NCBI GenBank assembly: GCA_003602415.1
Contig: QQSK01000003.1
Span: forward strand, 93,704-157,703
DNA length: 64,000 nt
DNA from: Candidatus Poseidoniales archaeon
GTDB taxonomy: Archaea; Thermoplasmatota; Poseidoniia; Poseidoniales; Poseidoniaceae
Direction of reading: 5' to 3'
The stretch's first letter is position 1, and each line of letters opens with the position of its first letter. The position numbers and the translations under genes are program-made. The notes under the pieces were generated by a model. It saw only the letters and a program-made list of their open reading frames with translations. It did no database searches and was not told the origin of the DNA. Shown piece after piece: positions 39,983-49,692 of the stretch.

Positions 39983-41050
39983 TTACTCCCTCCTTGCCAG
40001 ACCAACTGCGTCCTCAATACTGACCAAACCAGCCTCACGCAATTTTTTATCTAACCCGTTGACTATTCCCTTGATGCATGATGCACCACTGAAAACGAGA
40101 GCAGAATAGATCTGAATCAAAGATGCGCCGTTGGTAATTTTTTCCCATGCATCTTCAGCATTTGCTATGCCACCCACACCTATAATCGGCCATTTGCCAT
40201 CGGTATGGTCTGCAATCAAACGGATTACTTCAGTGGACCTATTTCTCAGAGGTTGTCCTGAAAGACCGCCGGTTTCAATCATCATTCCATCCTGGTTTGG
40301 ACGTTCAATAGTGGTGTTAGTCGCAACGATACCAGCGCAACCTAATCCCCGTGCAGTATCGACTATCGACTTGATTTGCATGTCTTCCAAATCAGGGGCT
40401 ATCTTAATCAAAACAGGTTTTTCACCAGAGTGAATTTTCACAGCCTCGATAATTCTTGCCAAATCTTCATCCTTCTGCAATTCCCTGAGATTTGGAGTAT
40501 TAGGAGATGAAACATTGATCACAAAACCATCGACATAAGGCTCACATCTCTCTACCGTTTTCGCATAGTCAAGATGTGCTTCTTTCAACTCAGTAATTTT
40601 CGACTTACCAACATTAAGCAATAGAGGAACGCCGGGTTTCCTAGACTTTTTGAGGAATTCTGCCATTTTCTTGCTGCCGGGATTATTAAATCCCATTCGA
40701 TTGATCAAAGCCCTGTCTTTAGATGAGCGAAACATGCGAGGCTTGGGATTTCCGCCTTGTTCGTGCTCTGTAATTCCTCCAACTTCGATGAAACCAAAAC
40801 CAAGAGTTTCCCAACCAAGCATTGCCTCAGCCTTCTTATCCATACCTGCAGCTAATCCTAGAGGATTTGAGAAATCTAAAGAGAATTTTTGGCTTGGTAA
40901 CGATTTAGGTTTGTACAAAATTCGAAGCAGCATTCGTCCCAAAAATGTGAATGAAGTCAATCTAAGTCCTAACAGTGCACGACGATGAGCTTTTTCACTA
41001 TCCATCAAGGCTAGGGCGGGACGAGCAAATAGTGCAAACCCTAGTCCCAT
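39983..41050 (-). CDS. pyrD: Dihydroorotate dehydrogenase, class 2 (quinone-dependent)
   Basis: 355 residues. An N-terminal helical membrane-binding extension (FALFARPALALMDSEKAHRRALLGLRLT) marks class 2. FMN-barrel signatures: NPLGLAAGMDKKAE, EVGGITEHEQGGNPKPRMFR and the catalytic Ser region FVINVSSPNTPNLRELQ. GVGGIANAEDAWEKITNGASLIQIYSALVF lies near the C-terminus. It oxidises dihydroorotate to orotate with membrane quinone as acceptor, consistent with the menaquinone gene mqnC in the window. Confidence 0.94.
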   Translation of the reverse strand: MGLGFALFARPALALMDSEKAHRRALLGLRLTSFTFLGRMLLRILYKPKSLPSQKFSLDFSNPLGLAAGMDKKAEAMLGWETLGFGFIEVGGITEHEQGGNPKPRMFRSSKDRALINRMGFNNPGSKKMAEFLKKSRKPGVPLLLNVGKSKITELKEAHLDYAKTVERCEPYVDGFVINVSSPNTPNLRELQKDEDLARIIEAVKIHSGEKPVLIKIAPDLEDMQIKSIVDTARGLGCAGIVATNTTIERPNQDGMMIETGGLSGQPLRNRSTEVIRLIADHTDGKWPIIGVGGIANAEDAWEKITNGASLIQIYSALVFSGASCIKGIVNGLDKKLREAGLVSIEDAVGLARRE

Positions 41051-41110
41051 GAGTACCTCTCACCAAGGGCATCCTTCAAATCTTGCCCTCATGTGGACTA
41101 CAATGTGGAC

Positions 41111-41488
41111 ATGACAGACCCTCGTTGGCCATCCCTGAGAGAGGCTGCCCGCAGATTCTTGCGGGAAGAGGGGTGCACACTATCCGTTCCAAAACAAAAT
41201 ATTTCTCAAGCGTGGGATTTAGTACAAGCTATTTCAGACCATGTGCCTGAGAGAATATTGCTTCCCGAAGTTGTGGAAGGTGAATTGGCAGTAGTTGATC
41301 TAGCCAAATTAGGTGGTACTGAACCTGAGTTGAACATTTGCTGGGTTCCGGATTGCCAGTGGAATGATTTCTACATACAAGCAATCGACCTTTTGGAGGC
41401 AGGATATCCCGGATGTGTGGGTTGTGGTGGACCTGGTGCTGAAGGTGAATGGGATGAGGCCGCTCGGAGAAGTCAGTTTTTGTCATGA
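41111..41488 (+). CDS. Small protein with CxxC, unknown
   Basis: 125 residues from the ATG at 41111 (MTDPRWPSLREAARRFLREEG); the frame could also start with GTG at 41093. Acidic alpha/beta pattern (VDLAKLGGTEPELNICWVPDCQWNDFYIQAIDLLEAG), then GYPGCVGCGGPGAEGEWDEAARR. The CVGCGG motif near the end could bind a metal. No family recognised. Divergent from pyrD, with a 60-bp gap. Confidence 0.65.
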   Translation: MTDPRWPSLREAARRFLREEGCTLSVPKQNISQAWDLVQAISDHVPERILLPEVVEGELAVVDLAKLGGTEPELNICWVPDCQWNDFYIQAIDLLEAGYPGCVGCGGPGAEGEWDEAARRSQFLS

Positions 41489-41508
41489 AAAAAAGTCATG
41501 AATTCTGA

Positions 41509-41526
41509 CAGGTACTATAGTACCTG
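41509..41526. promoter_or_regulatory. 18-bp perfect palindrome with CTATAG core (upstream of topoisomerase)
   Basis: CAGGTACTATAGTACCTG is a perfect palindrome, 20 bases after the preceding stop and 56 bases before the topoisomerase ATG. TATA at its centre would put a start site near 41543. It shares the core and length of 30964-30981, but the arms differ. Confidence 0.5.
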
Positions 41527-41582
41527 CTGGAAAACCACACAAACCGAGGCTTCAAGTATCGCCGGTTTTCCCCCGCCAAATC

Positions 41583-44333
41583 ATGCCAGTCATCATCATT
41601 GCAGAGAAACCAAGTGTGGCGGCTGATATCGCTAGTGTCCTTGGAGTTAAGTCTAAACAGGACACTCACTGGCAATCTGACGAAATTTGGGTCACTTGGG
41701 CAGTCGGACATTTATTGGAATTGAAAACTCCCGAAGAATATGATGAATCATTCAAGAACTGGAGAAAGTCGATTGACAAGCTTCCATTCATTCCAGAAAA
41801 TTTTCAACTGAAACCAATAAAGGGTAGCAAAAATAGTAAGAAGCAATTAACTGCAATCAAGAAAATGATTTCCTCCAAAGATTGTACGGAAGTGGTCAAC
41901 GCTTGTGACGCTGCTAGAGAAGGAGAACTAATTTTCCGAAGAATCGTCGAATTCGCTAAAGTGAAGGCACCCATGAGTCGAATGTGGCTGCAATCATTGA
42001 CTAAAGATGCAATTCAAACATCGTATGATAACAGGGCTGCATCCTCGGATTATCAACCATTGCGAGATGCTGCTGTATCTAGGGCTGAGGCAGATTGGAT
42101 TATTGGAATGAATGGTTCAAGAGTGGCTGCAACTTTCCTGAGAACTAGTAGGAATGACAAAAAATCACTGTCGTTAGGAAGAGTGCAAACTGCAACATTA
42201 GCAATGATAGTTGATCATGAAATCGATATCCTTTCTCACAATCCAGAACCGTTCTGGGAACTGGAGGCTAATTTCGAAAGTGGAGAAGCAAAATGGACTG
42301 CAAGATGGGAAAGGGTTGGACACAAAGATGACCCCGAAAATCCTGAGTTCAAGGCACATAGAATATTGGAAGCAAAGGAGAAGGAAGCAATTCAAGCAAT
42401 GCTAGATTCCAATGATGACATTACAGTCTCTCAAAAAGACAGGAATTCAACTGAGAAACCACCTCTGAATTTTGATTTGACAAGTCTCCAAAGAGAGGCC
42501 AATAACATGTGGTCTTGGTCAGCGAGAAGAACATTATCTGTGGCTCAAGAATTGTACGACACTCACAAATTGACAACATACCCGAGAACGGATTCACGAC
42601 ACTTACCTGAAGATATGATGGAAAGTATTTCTAAGACTATCAAACAATTGGGCGCTCAAGATAAATTGAATCCACATTCTACAAGACTTGTTGATAATGG
42701 ATTATCCAACGTAAAGAGAAATTTTGATGACAAGAAGGTTTCAGATCACTTTGCTATTATCCCAACTGGGAAAATTCCAGGTGGTAATTTGAGTTCAGAT
42801 GCTGCAAAATTGTATGATTTAATCTCTCGACAATTCCTAGCATCATTCCACCCTGAAGCTATTTGGAAGGTTGAGAAAAGAATTGCAACAAAACAAGGCC
42901 ACAACTTTGTCAAAGAAGCTAGAAGTTTAGCCACGCCTGGTTGGAGAGAAGTCCGTCCAAAGAACCAGAAATTACCAGATGGCTGGGGCGCAATACCTAG
43001 CAACCCAGCACCTGCAACTATGCCAAGTCACGAATTCAAAGAGGAAAAAACAAAACCAAGTGGACGACTTAAAGAAGCCGGATTGTTACGTTTGATGGAG
43101 CACGCAGGTAAAAAATTCGATGATGAAGAATTAGCTGCTGCAATGAAAGGCAAGGGTCTAGGAACTCCTGCCACAAGAGCAGAAACTATTGAGAAATTGA
43201 TTTCACGCGAATTTATTGGACGTGGAAAGGGCGGCTCGATTAGGGCTACTGCCCATGGAATCAAGTTGATTGATCTACTGAGGAGAATTCCAATTGAATG
43301 GATTACTTCAGCAGAATTGACTGGAGATATGGAATCAAAATTAGATGGTGTTCAAAAGGGAACTAATCAAAGAGATTCATACATGAATGAGATTAAGGAT
43401 AAGGTACAAGATTTGGTAGACAAAATTCGAGACCACGATAGATCAGAACTTTACAATAATGAAAATCCATTAGGAACCTGCCCACTTTGTTCATCGAATG
43501 TAGGTGAAACTATACTATCATACATCTGCGAGAAAAACGAAGGTCGAGATAAGGGATGTTCATTTGTAATGTGGAAAGATGCAAGCGGTCGATGGTTTGA
43601 CCGAAATACAACATCACGATTGCTAGAAACAAAGTCCATTGAAAATCTTCATGGATTCTTTTCACGAAATGGAGATGGATACGAAACTACTGTTTCGATC
43701 GATGAAACTGGAAAAGTCGTGATTGCTGGAAGCACAGCTGAAACTGGAGATTCTGGAGATGTCGAACTATGTCCTTGTCCAAAATGTGATCAAGGGACAA
43801 TTCGAATTGGTGAATCCACCTATGCTTGTGATAGTCCCGAATGTAAATTTAGAGGATTGGGCAAGAACATCTGTAAGAGAGATATTTCAATTGATGAGGC
43901 AAAGAAAATATTGACTGAAGGAAAATCTGACTTGATTGAAGATTTCGTCTCAAGACGTGGCAAAAACTTCCCTGCTTATTTGGTTCTAGAAGCTAACAAA
44001 GTAGGATTTGAATTCCCACCAAGAGCACCTCCTGCTGACGCCACTAAATTCCCAGTGGTAGAAGGAATTGTAGGAATGTGTCCAAAACATAATGTCGGAA
44101 TCATAGAAACTGAAACGCATTACCAATCTGAACCAAATTCTGAGGGTTGTAAAATTTCATTGTTAAGAGAAGTCAGCAAACGAACAATCACCAGAGAAGA
44201 GGCAAAAGAACTGGTTGAAAAGAAAAAGGTAGGCCCATTTGATGACTTTACGTCTAAAGCGGGTAAACCATTCAGTGCTACACTATATCTCAAAGCTAAC
44301 GAAAGTGTTGGATATCGCTTTGCGAAGAGATAA
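41583..44333 (+). CDS. topA: Type IA DNA topoisomerase
   Basis: 916 residues. Toprim domain at the N-terminus (MPVIIIAEKPSVAADIASVLG, NACDAAREGELIFRR), catalytic Tyr333 in LTTYPRTDSRHLP, SLGRVQTATLAMIVD and GTPATRAETIEKLISREFI. C-terminal zinc motifs (CPLCSS...CEKNEGRDKGC; CPCPKCDQGTI...CDSPEC) and two repeats of the FPAYLVLEANKVGFEFP type. It relaxes negatively supercoiled DNA by single-strand passage. The Toprim/topoIII-like order is closer to TopB than to reverse gyrase. Confidence 0.93.
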   Translation: MPVIIIAEKPSVAADIASVLGVKSKQDTHWQSDEIWVTWAVGHLLELKTPEEYDESFKNWRKSIDKLPFIPENFQLKPIKGSKNSKKQLTAIKKMISSKDCTEVVNACDAAREGELIFRRIVEFAKVKAPMSRMWLQSLTKDAIQTSYDNRAASSDYQPLRDAAVSRAEADWIIGMNGSRVAATFLRTSRNDKKSLSLGRVQTATLAMIVDHEIDILSHNPEPFWELEANFESGEAKWTARWERVGHKDDPENPEFKAHRILEAKEKEAIQAMLDSNDDITVSQKDRNSTEKPPLNFDLTSLQREANNMWSWSARRTLSVAQELYDTHKLTTYPRTDSRHLPEDMMESISKTIKQLGAQDKLNPHSTRLVDNGLSNVKRNFDDKKVSDHFAIIPTGKIPGGNLSSDAAKLYDLISRQFLASFHPEAIWKVEKRIATKQGHNFVKEARSLATPGWREVRPKNQKLPDGWGAIPSNPAPATMPSHEFKEEKTKPSGRLKEAGLLRLMEHAGKKFDDEELAAAMKGKGLGTPATRAETIEKLISREFIGRGKGGSIRATAHGIKLIDLLRRIPIEWITSAELTGDMESKLDGVQKGTNQRDSYMNEIKDKVQDLVDKIRDHDRSELYNNENPLGTCPLCSSNVGETILSYICEKNEGRDKGCSFVMWKDASGRWFDRNTTSRLLETKSIENLHGFFSRNGDGYETTVSIDETGKVVIAGSTAETGDSGDVELCPCPKCDQGTIRIGESTYACDSPECKFRGLGKNICKRDISIDEAKKILTEGKSDLIEDFVSRRGKNFPAYLVLEANKVGFEFPPRAPPADATKFPVVEGIVGMCPKHNVGIIETETHYQSEPNSEGCKISLLREVSKRTITREEAKELVEKKKVGPFDDFTSKAGKPFSATLYLKANESVGYRFAKR

Positions 44334-44376
44334 GATGGCACAACCTTGACATTGTTGATTATAGCAGACCGCATCA

Positions 44377-45576
44377 ATGTACCAAGTTGTCATCGTCGGG
44401 GCCGGTCCGGTCGGCGGTAGATTGGCGACCGAGTTATCATCTAGAGGAATATCTACTCTGATGCTTGAGGAGCATGCTGAAATTGGCAGGCCATTTCAGT
44501 GTGCAGGACTCGTAAATCCACCTGCCATGGAGATGGTACAACTTCATGACACCATCCTACAAAATGTCGATGGGGCTAAAATTCACTCACCCTCCGGAAT
44601 CATGGTACCAGTTGGCAAGGATGGTAGAACACGAACACATGTAGTTTGTAGAAAAAGATTCGATCAAGGGGTTGTCGCTCAGGCAATGGAAGCAGGAGCA
44701 CACCTATGGTTGCTATCAAAACCCTTAGACGCAGAGGTAACAAAAAATTGTGTCAAGCTGAAAGTACAGCGTGAAAACGAAATTGTCGAAATTGAATGCG
44801 ACCTATTGATTGGAGCTGACGGAGCACATTCTTGGACTCGAAGATATTTCAAAATGGGTCGACCAAAAGAAATGATGATTGGATTCCAAGCCGATGTCAG
44901 TGGATTAGAGGGTGAGGATAATTGGCTAGAGATGTATACCGGCCGTGATATTGCTCCTGGTTTGTTCGCATGGGTAATACCAACTGGAGATGGAACCCAT
45001 CGAATTGGAGTTTGGTCAAGAACTCAAGACCTTGAGGGCAAAAGTGTCGAACAATGTTATGATGCTCTGATATCACACCCATTATGGAAAGATAGATTCG
45101 CAAATGTCAAAGAAATTGCTAGATATTGTGGACCCGTTCCGTGTGGTGTTATCAAAAAGCCATTCAAGGATAGAGTCATGGTCATTGGTGATGCTGCGGG
45201 TATGGCGAAACCAACTACTGGCGGTGGAATTGGTCCTGGATTTAGACAAGTTGAAGCAATCATTGAAAAATTGGTTATTGCGATACAAAAGGGAAATCTA
45301 AAGTCTGGAGATTTAGCAAGTGTTTGCAAGCCATTCAAGGCTTTCAAGAAGGAACAAGATCGTGCTCGTGCATTGAGAGATTTGCTTGTTACAATTCCTG
45401 ATGATGAAGAATTGGATTCGCACTTCAGAATGTTCAATCGTCCAGAAGTTCTAGAGTTGATTAATGAAGTTGGGGACATTGAACATCCGGTTCCTTTGGG
45501 TATGACTCTACTTCGAAAGGTCCCTGAATTTAGAAGACTAGCAGTTAGAGCAGGATTCAAGTTATTGTTTGCATAG
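44377..45576 (+). CDS. Geranylgeranyl reductase family FAD enzyme
   Basis: 399 residues. N-terminal FAD motif VVIVGAGPVGGRLATELSSRG, the middle GADGAHSWTRRYF, and GDAAGMAKPTTGGGIGPGF near residue 275, typical of archaeal GGR. Such enzymes saturate isoprenoid chains of archaeal lipids or quinones. The PFQCAGLVNPPAM segment carries the conserved Cys of the family. The substrate (archaetidyl lipid or menaquinone side chain) cannot be resolved. Confidence 0.85.
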   Translation: MYQVVIVGAGPVGGRLATELSSRGISTLMLEEHAEIGRPFQCAGLVNPPAMEMVQLHDTILQNVDGAKIHSPSGIMVPVGKDGRTRTHVVCRKRFDQGVVAQAMEAGAHLWLLSKPLDAEVTKNCVKLKVQRENEIVEIECDLLIGADGAHSWTRRYFKMGRPKEMMIGFQADVSGLEGEDNWLEMYTGRDIAPGLFAWVIPTGDGTHRIGVWSRTQDLEGKSVEQCYDALISHPLWKDRFANVKEIARYCGPVPCGVIKKPFKDRVMVIGDAAGMAKPTTGGGIGPGFRQVEAIIEKLVIAIQKGNLKSGDLASVCKPFKAFKKEQDRARALRDLLVTIPDDEELDSHFRMFNRPEVLELINEVGDIEHPVPLGMTLLRKVPEFRRLAVRAGFKLLFA

Positions 45577-45584
45577 GTGATGAT

Positions 45585-46664
45585 ATGGTAAAGATTCGTC
45601 ATCGCATAAGGTACCCGCCATTTGAACCTTCAAAATTGATTGCTGAAAATATTCCAATCGTTGAATATGACTTCGAGATAGATGGTCCTGTTTTCCCCCC
45701 ATTCAGATTGGGGAAAAAAGATTCGTGGATTGTTGAGAGAGTTATCGAAGATGACTTTGAAGTTGATACCAAATATCACGGAGAAACACCACAAATAATA
45801 GATAAACAACGCACAGGATGGTATTTGATCCCCCATCCAATACATGCTAAAGCAAGAAATTTCATAAATTTCACAGTGATTGTATTGTTATCTTGTCTAT
45901 TTTATTTATTCACTACACCTATTCAAGCATCGCTTGGAATACCTACATTCGGTACAGGGAAGATACGACTGGGATTACTAGATTATCCCATACTTGCAGT
46001 AATTGTTGTACCGTTAATGGTGACCCCTATTTTTCTAAGAGTTGCAGCAAATCTTGGAGATCTAAGAAGGCAAAAATCATTCTTGCAAAATTCACCTCCA
46101 AGACCAAAAATAGATGTTGAAAAAACAACTACTGGCTCGAAATTGAAAGGCCAAATCACATTTGAAAAGATTCCGGATGATTGGAAATCAATGAAAGTTT
46201 CTTGGAGGGTTGGAATACTTCCACCTGCAAGACACAAAGTTTTCTCTGCACTAAATCTTGACCCAGATGGCCAACCTCCACCTGGCCTGACAACAGCTCT
46301 ACCACACCATTGGGAGAAAGGGTTGGATGATGGCACAGGAATGGGCGAAGATGCGCCGATGGAAATGCACGATGTACCTGGTGGTGTGTTCTTGCGACCA
46401 ATGCGTATTATGAGTTCTAGTGAAAGTTCTGATTTGGAAATAGATGGAGGCAAATTCGAATTGAAATCACCATCTGGAGACTGGCCAGGAACAGTGTACG
46501 GCGGTCTTGTTAGAGTACATTGGGAAATGATAATCACTATCGAAAGAAACGAAGGAGGGCCCCTCTTATGGGTCGAGCCGCTTATTGTTGAGCATCAAGA
46601 AATAGCTACCCTGAATGAAGACATTACCATCTCAGATGGTAGAACTGAAAGCGACACCTTGTGA
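45585..46664 (+). CDS. Membrane protein of unknown function
   Basis: 359 residues. An N-terminal soluble part is followed by two or three helices at about 90-160 (FINFTVIVLLSCLFYLFTTPI, LAVIVVPLMVTPIFL), then a cytoplasmic or external beta-rich domain (RVGILPPARHKVFSALNLDPDGQPPPGL...VRVHWEMIITIERNEGG). No family recognised. It is 8 bp after the reductase, and the large lipoprotein gene begins 37 bp downstream, so possibly one operon. Confidence 0.7.
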   Translation: MVKIRHRIRYPPFEPSKLIAENIPIVEYDFEIDGPVFPPFRLGKKDSWIVERVIEDDFEVDTKYHGETPQIIDKQRTGWYLIPHPIHAKARNFINFTVIVLLSCLFYLFTTPIQASLGIPTFGTGKIRLGLLDYPILAVIVVPLMVTPIFLRVAANLGDLRRQKSFLQNSPPRPKIDVEKTTTGSKLKGQITFEKIPDDWKSMKVSWRVGILPPARHKVFSALNLDPDGQPPPGLTTALPHHWEKGLDDGTGMGEDAPMEMHDVPGGVFLRPMRIMSSSESSDLEIDGGKFELKSPSGDWPGTVYGGLVRVHWEMIITIERNEGGPLLWVEPLIVEHQEIATLNEDITISDGRTESDTL

Positions 46665-46701
46665 TGAAAGGATTCATTTGCTTTCCCCATTGTGTCACTT
46701 C

Positions 46702-49692
46702 ATGGAGCGCAAGGCACTTAGTGCTGTTTTCTTGACATTAATCATGTTGTTATCAGGATGTTTAGGTTCGGATTCGCCGGATAATTCATCTGATGATGGC
46801 GAAAAAGTCGTTGAAGTAACCGCTTCCATGGAATTAAATGAACAAATTGCAGATGCAGCGGTTGGAGATATTGTTGTAATCGAAGGCTATGTTGATGTCC
46901 AGCCTTTTGGTACTATTGTTTCCTATGAATATGATTTGATAACACCTAGCGGTATACGTGATATAGATAGCACTTTTAGTCAATCTCCGCAAGATTTCCG
47001 TCTAATTCTCATGCCTGATGAGCCAGGCGATTGGGCGATTTCAGTACGAATGATTGTTGAAGGTCTAGATGATTCGCTAAAGGATCAAGCATCATTCACA
47101 ATCTTACCACCCGATGAAGGAGACACTCTTCTCTCGGTGGACCCAATAATCGAATTGGAGCAATCAATGCCTCTATCGATTACTGGCAAAGTGATACATG
47201 ATGATGTAAATTCATGCCAAATTACAGATGGATTGAGTACTCAATCTGCTGATGAAACTGGAGATTTTTCTATTGGTCAAGGTGTTGTTGAGGAATCATA
47301 TAACGTAACAATAACCGCAACATGCGGAGTATGGACGACCAGCGAAGATAGTCGAATTGTACGTGTGATTCTCCTTCAAGGAAATGACATGGATGGTGAT
47401 GGAATACCGGATGATTCAGATTCATGTCCTAATGGATATGGCGAAGATGAAGGCTGGAATCCAAATCAAGCTACTGACAAAGACGGTGACGGCTGCCATG
47501 ATTTTGAAGAAGACCTTGATGATGATAATGACATGATTCCTGATGTGGATGATGATTGTGCTTCAGAAATAGGATGGGTAAGCACTCCCGAAAATGATTA
47601 CGACCAGGATGGATGCTCAGACGTTTTAGAAGATGATGACGATAATGACGGAATCACAGATCCCTTCGACCTATGTCCCAAAGGAGAAATCGGTTGGGAA
47701 TCAAAACCATACACAGACTGGGACGGGGACGGATGTAGAGACCTTAGTGAAGACTTTGATGATGATAATGACATGGTCAATGACACCAACGATGATTGCT
47801 GGAGAGGCTATTCTAATTGGATAAGTAATTCAGAATTTGATTATGATGGTGATGGTTGCTACGACCTTACTGAGGATGAAGACGATGACGCAGATGGCGT
47901 AAATGATGTCAATGAAACAGGAATTGTACTTGATGAATGTCCACGAACACCTCTCAATGCACAAGATGTAGATGAGAGAGGATGTGATGCAACAGAAAGA
48001 GATACCGATAGCGATGGAGTCATGGATTCTGATGATGCATGCCCTGGTACTCCAATTGGTAATGTTGTCAATAATTTAGGATGTGCTGATTTAGATGGAG
48101 ATGGAATATTTTCTAATGTCGATAATTGCTCAGATACAGAAGCAAAATGGACACCAGATGCTGCAGGATGTGCAGTTTATCAGCTACCGGTAACATGGAA
48201 AGAAAATGGTCATGGCAATAGTCGGATGGATACTGTTGCCCACTTTTCTTTACCTACACTTGATGGTACATGGTCATTCAGAAATGAATGGAATGGAGAA
48301 GATGTATACATTTTCTTGTTCAAATATACCGACTCATCAGGCAATGGAAACAACGCTGATTGGTCTAAAAGCCCAGGCTCAATGATTAGGCAGCTACCAG
48401 ATAATGCACATTTGTTCTATGGTTCATTTGATAACTCATATCACAATGATGTTCAAGGAAGAAAAAACGCAGTGCTAAATGCTTTGAATCCTGATGAAGA
48501 ATTAAAGTGGGAAGACAGAATTCACTACATCGATCAAGATATGTCTTCAGCAAGCGGAGGACTTGGAGATTTAATCAATAATTGGAACTCGCTGTATTAT
48601 GGAATCGACAGATTCCAACGTGCCAGAGAAATTGGCTCAATATATGCTTGGACCACTCAGAGTAACGACATCACTCATTGGGCATATGAGGCAAGAATGT
48701 ACAATTATGAATTCCCAACAGAAGTTAGGGAAACAGACCCCAATGTTCACACTGTAACTATCGTCGATGAAACTTGGCACAATGGAGGTTGGAGTGGAGG
48801 TTATACTTCCACCTATGAGAATGTAAGCGTGAATCTGCCAAATAACATATCCACATATGATACACTCGAAGTATTCCATGAGCACGCTTGTGAGGATAGA
48901 AGAAACAGATATCAGAATCCTGATGGCAGTTATGGAGGATGCCACGAGTGGGATTATCTTGCCTACATGAAAATCTGTGACCGTGATAATTCTAGTAAAT
49001 GTGGCACTGAATTCATGCGTTGGATTACCACCTATGGTCGAGAAGGAAGATGGCTTACTGACATAAGTCCATATTTATTCATGCTAGAGGATAACGATGT
49101 TAGGAATTTCAAATACCAAGGTGCAAATAAAGGAACGATGACCATCAAACTATTGTTTTCAGACTGGGATGAAGGAGAGAGAAGTTTCGATGGTGAGCAA
49201 GTTTTCACTGGTGGTCAATTCAAAGGCCAATACAATAACGAGACACAGTACAAGAGACAACACAATTTCTCCGCACCATCTCAATATTACAGTGCAAAAA
49301 TTGTTGCTACGATTACAGGTCATGGATTTAATCAGGACCAAGCAAACTGTGCTGAATTCTGTGACCATGAACACCACTACTACCTCAACGGATTCCATGC
49401 ATATGAATGGCACCCAATCGTTGGAGATAGTCAAGGATGTGAGAAAGAAGTCGACCGTGGAGTTGTCGCTAACCAATTTGGATCATGGCCTTTCGGTAGA
49501 GCAGGATGGTGCGCAGGTCAAGACGTTAAGCAGTGGACATACGACATAACTGATTGGATAGATAATTCGACTCAGAACAATCTCAAATATCGAGGATTGT
49601 TTAACGGGCAAGAATATGTTCCTCAAGATACCAATGGTGGTAGTAGAGAGATACGAGCTAACATCTGGCTAGTGTGGTATGTTCAGAATTGA
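46702..49692 (+). CDS. Secreted lipoprotein: TSP3 repeats, redoxin-like region, PNGase F-like C-terminus
   Basis: 996 residues from the ATG at 46702. Signal with lipobox (FLTLIMLLSGCLG). Two beta-sandwich regions (about 35-225) precede five or so DxDxDG thrombospondin type-3 Ca repeats with paired Cys (about 225-485). Then comes a region resembling a thioredoxin fold (VAHFSLPTLDGTW...IRQLPDNAHLFYG), and from about 680 a PNGase F-like double jelly-roll: CHEWDYLAYMKIC, FMRWITTYGREGRWLTDISPYL, TITGHGFNQDQANCAEFCDHEH and GRAGWCAG. PNGase F removes N-glycans from glycoproteins; its Asp and Glu motifs (EWD, CAEFC) have visible counterparts. Confidence 0.82.
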   Translation: MERKALSAVFLTLIMLLSGCLGSDSPDNSSDDGEKVVEVTASMELNEQIADAAVGDIVVIEGYVDVQPFGTIVSYEYDLITPSGIRDIDSTFSQSPQDFRLILMPDEPGDWAISVRMIVEGLDDSLKDQASFTILPPDEGDTLLSVDPIIELEQSMPLSITGKVIHDDVNSCQITDGLSTQSADETGDFSIGQGVVEESYNVTITATCGVWTTSEDSRIVRVILLQGNDMDGDGIPDDSDSCPNGYGEDEGWNPNQATDKDGDGCHDFEEDLDDDNDMIPDVDDDCASEIGWVSTPENDYDQDGCSDVLEDDDDNDGITDPFDLCPKGEIGWESKPYTDWDGDGCRDLSEDFDDDNDMVNDTNDDCWRGYSNWISNSEFDYDGDGCYDLTEDEDDDADGVNDVNETGIVLDECPRTPLNAQDVDERGCDATERDTDSDGVMDSDDACPGTPIGNVVNNLGCADLDGDGIFSNVDNCSDTEAKWTPDAAGCAVYQLPVTWKENGHGNSRMDTVAHFSLPTLDGTWSFRNEWNGEDVYIFLFKYTDSSGNGNNADWSKSPGSMIRQLPDNAHLFYGSFDNSYHNDVQGRKNAVLNALNPDEELKWEDRIHYIDQDMSSASGGLGDLINNWNSLYYGIDRFQRAREIGSIYAWTTQSNDITHWAYEARMYNYEFPTEVRETDPNVHTVTIVDETWHNGGWSGGYTSTYENVSVNLPNNISTYDTLEVFHEHACEDRRNRYQNPDGSYGGCHEWDYLAYMKICDRDNSSKCGTEFMRWITTYGREGRWLTDISPYLFMLEDNDVRNFKYQGANKGTMTIKLLFSDWDEGERSFDGEQVFTGGQFKGQYNNETQYKRQHNFSAPSQYYSAKIVATITGHGFNQDQANCAEFCDHEHHYYLNGFHAYEWHPIVGDSQGCEKEVDRGVVANQFGSWPFGRAGWCAGQDVKQWTYDITDWIDNSTQNNLKYRGLFNGQEYVPQDTNGGSREIRANIWLVWYVQN

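Noticed and set aside
30964-41526. The two 18-bp palindromes as ends of a mobile element
   Set aside because: Arms differ, no transposase or target duplication lies between them, and the enclosed genes are core metabolism.
45057-45602. 181-residue minus-strand frame
   Set aside because: Antisense to the geranylgeranyl reductase gene, which has clear FAD motifs; no features of its own.
45983-46537. 184-residue minus-strand frame
   Set aside because: Antisense to the membrane protein at 45585-46664; Ser/Pro/Gly-rich without pattern.
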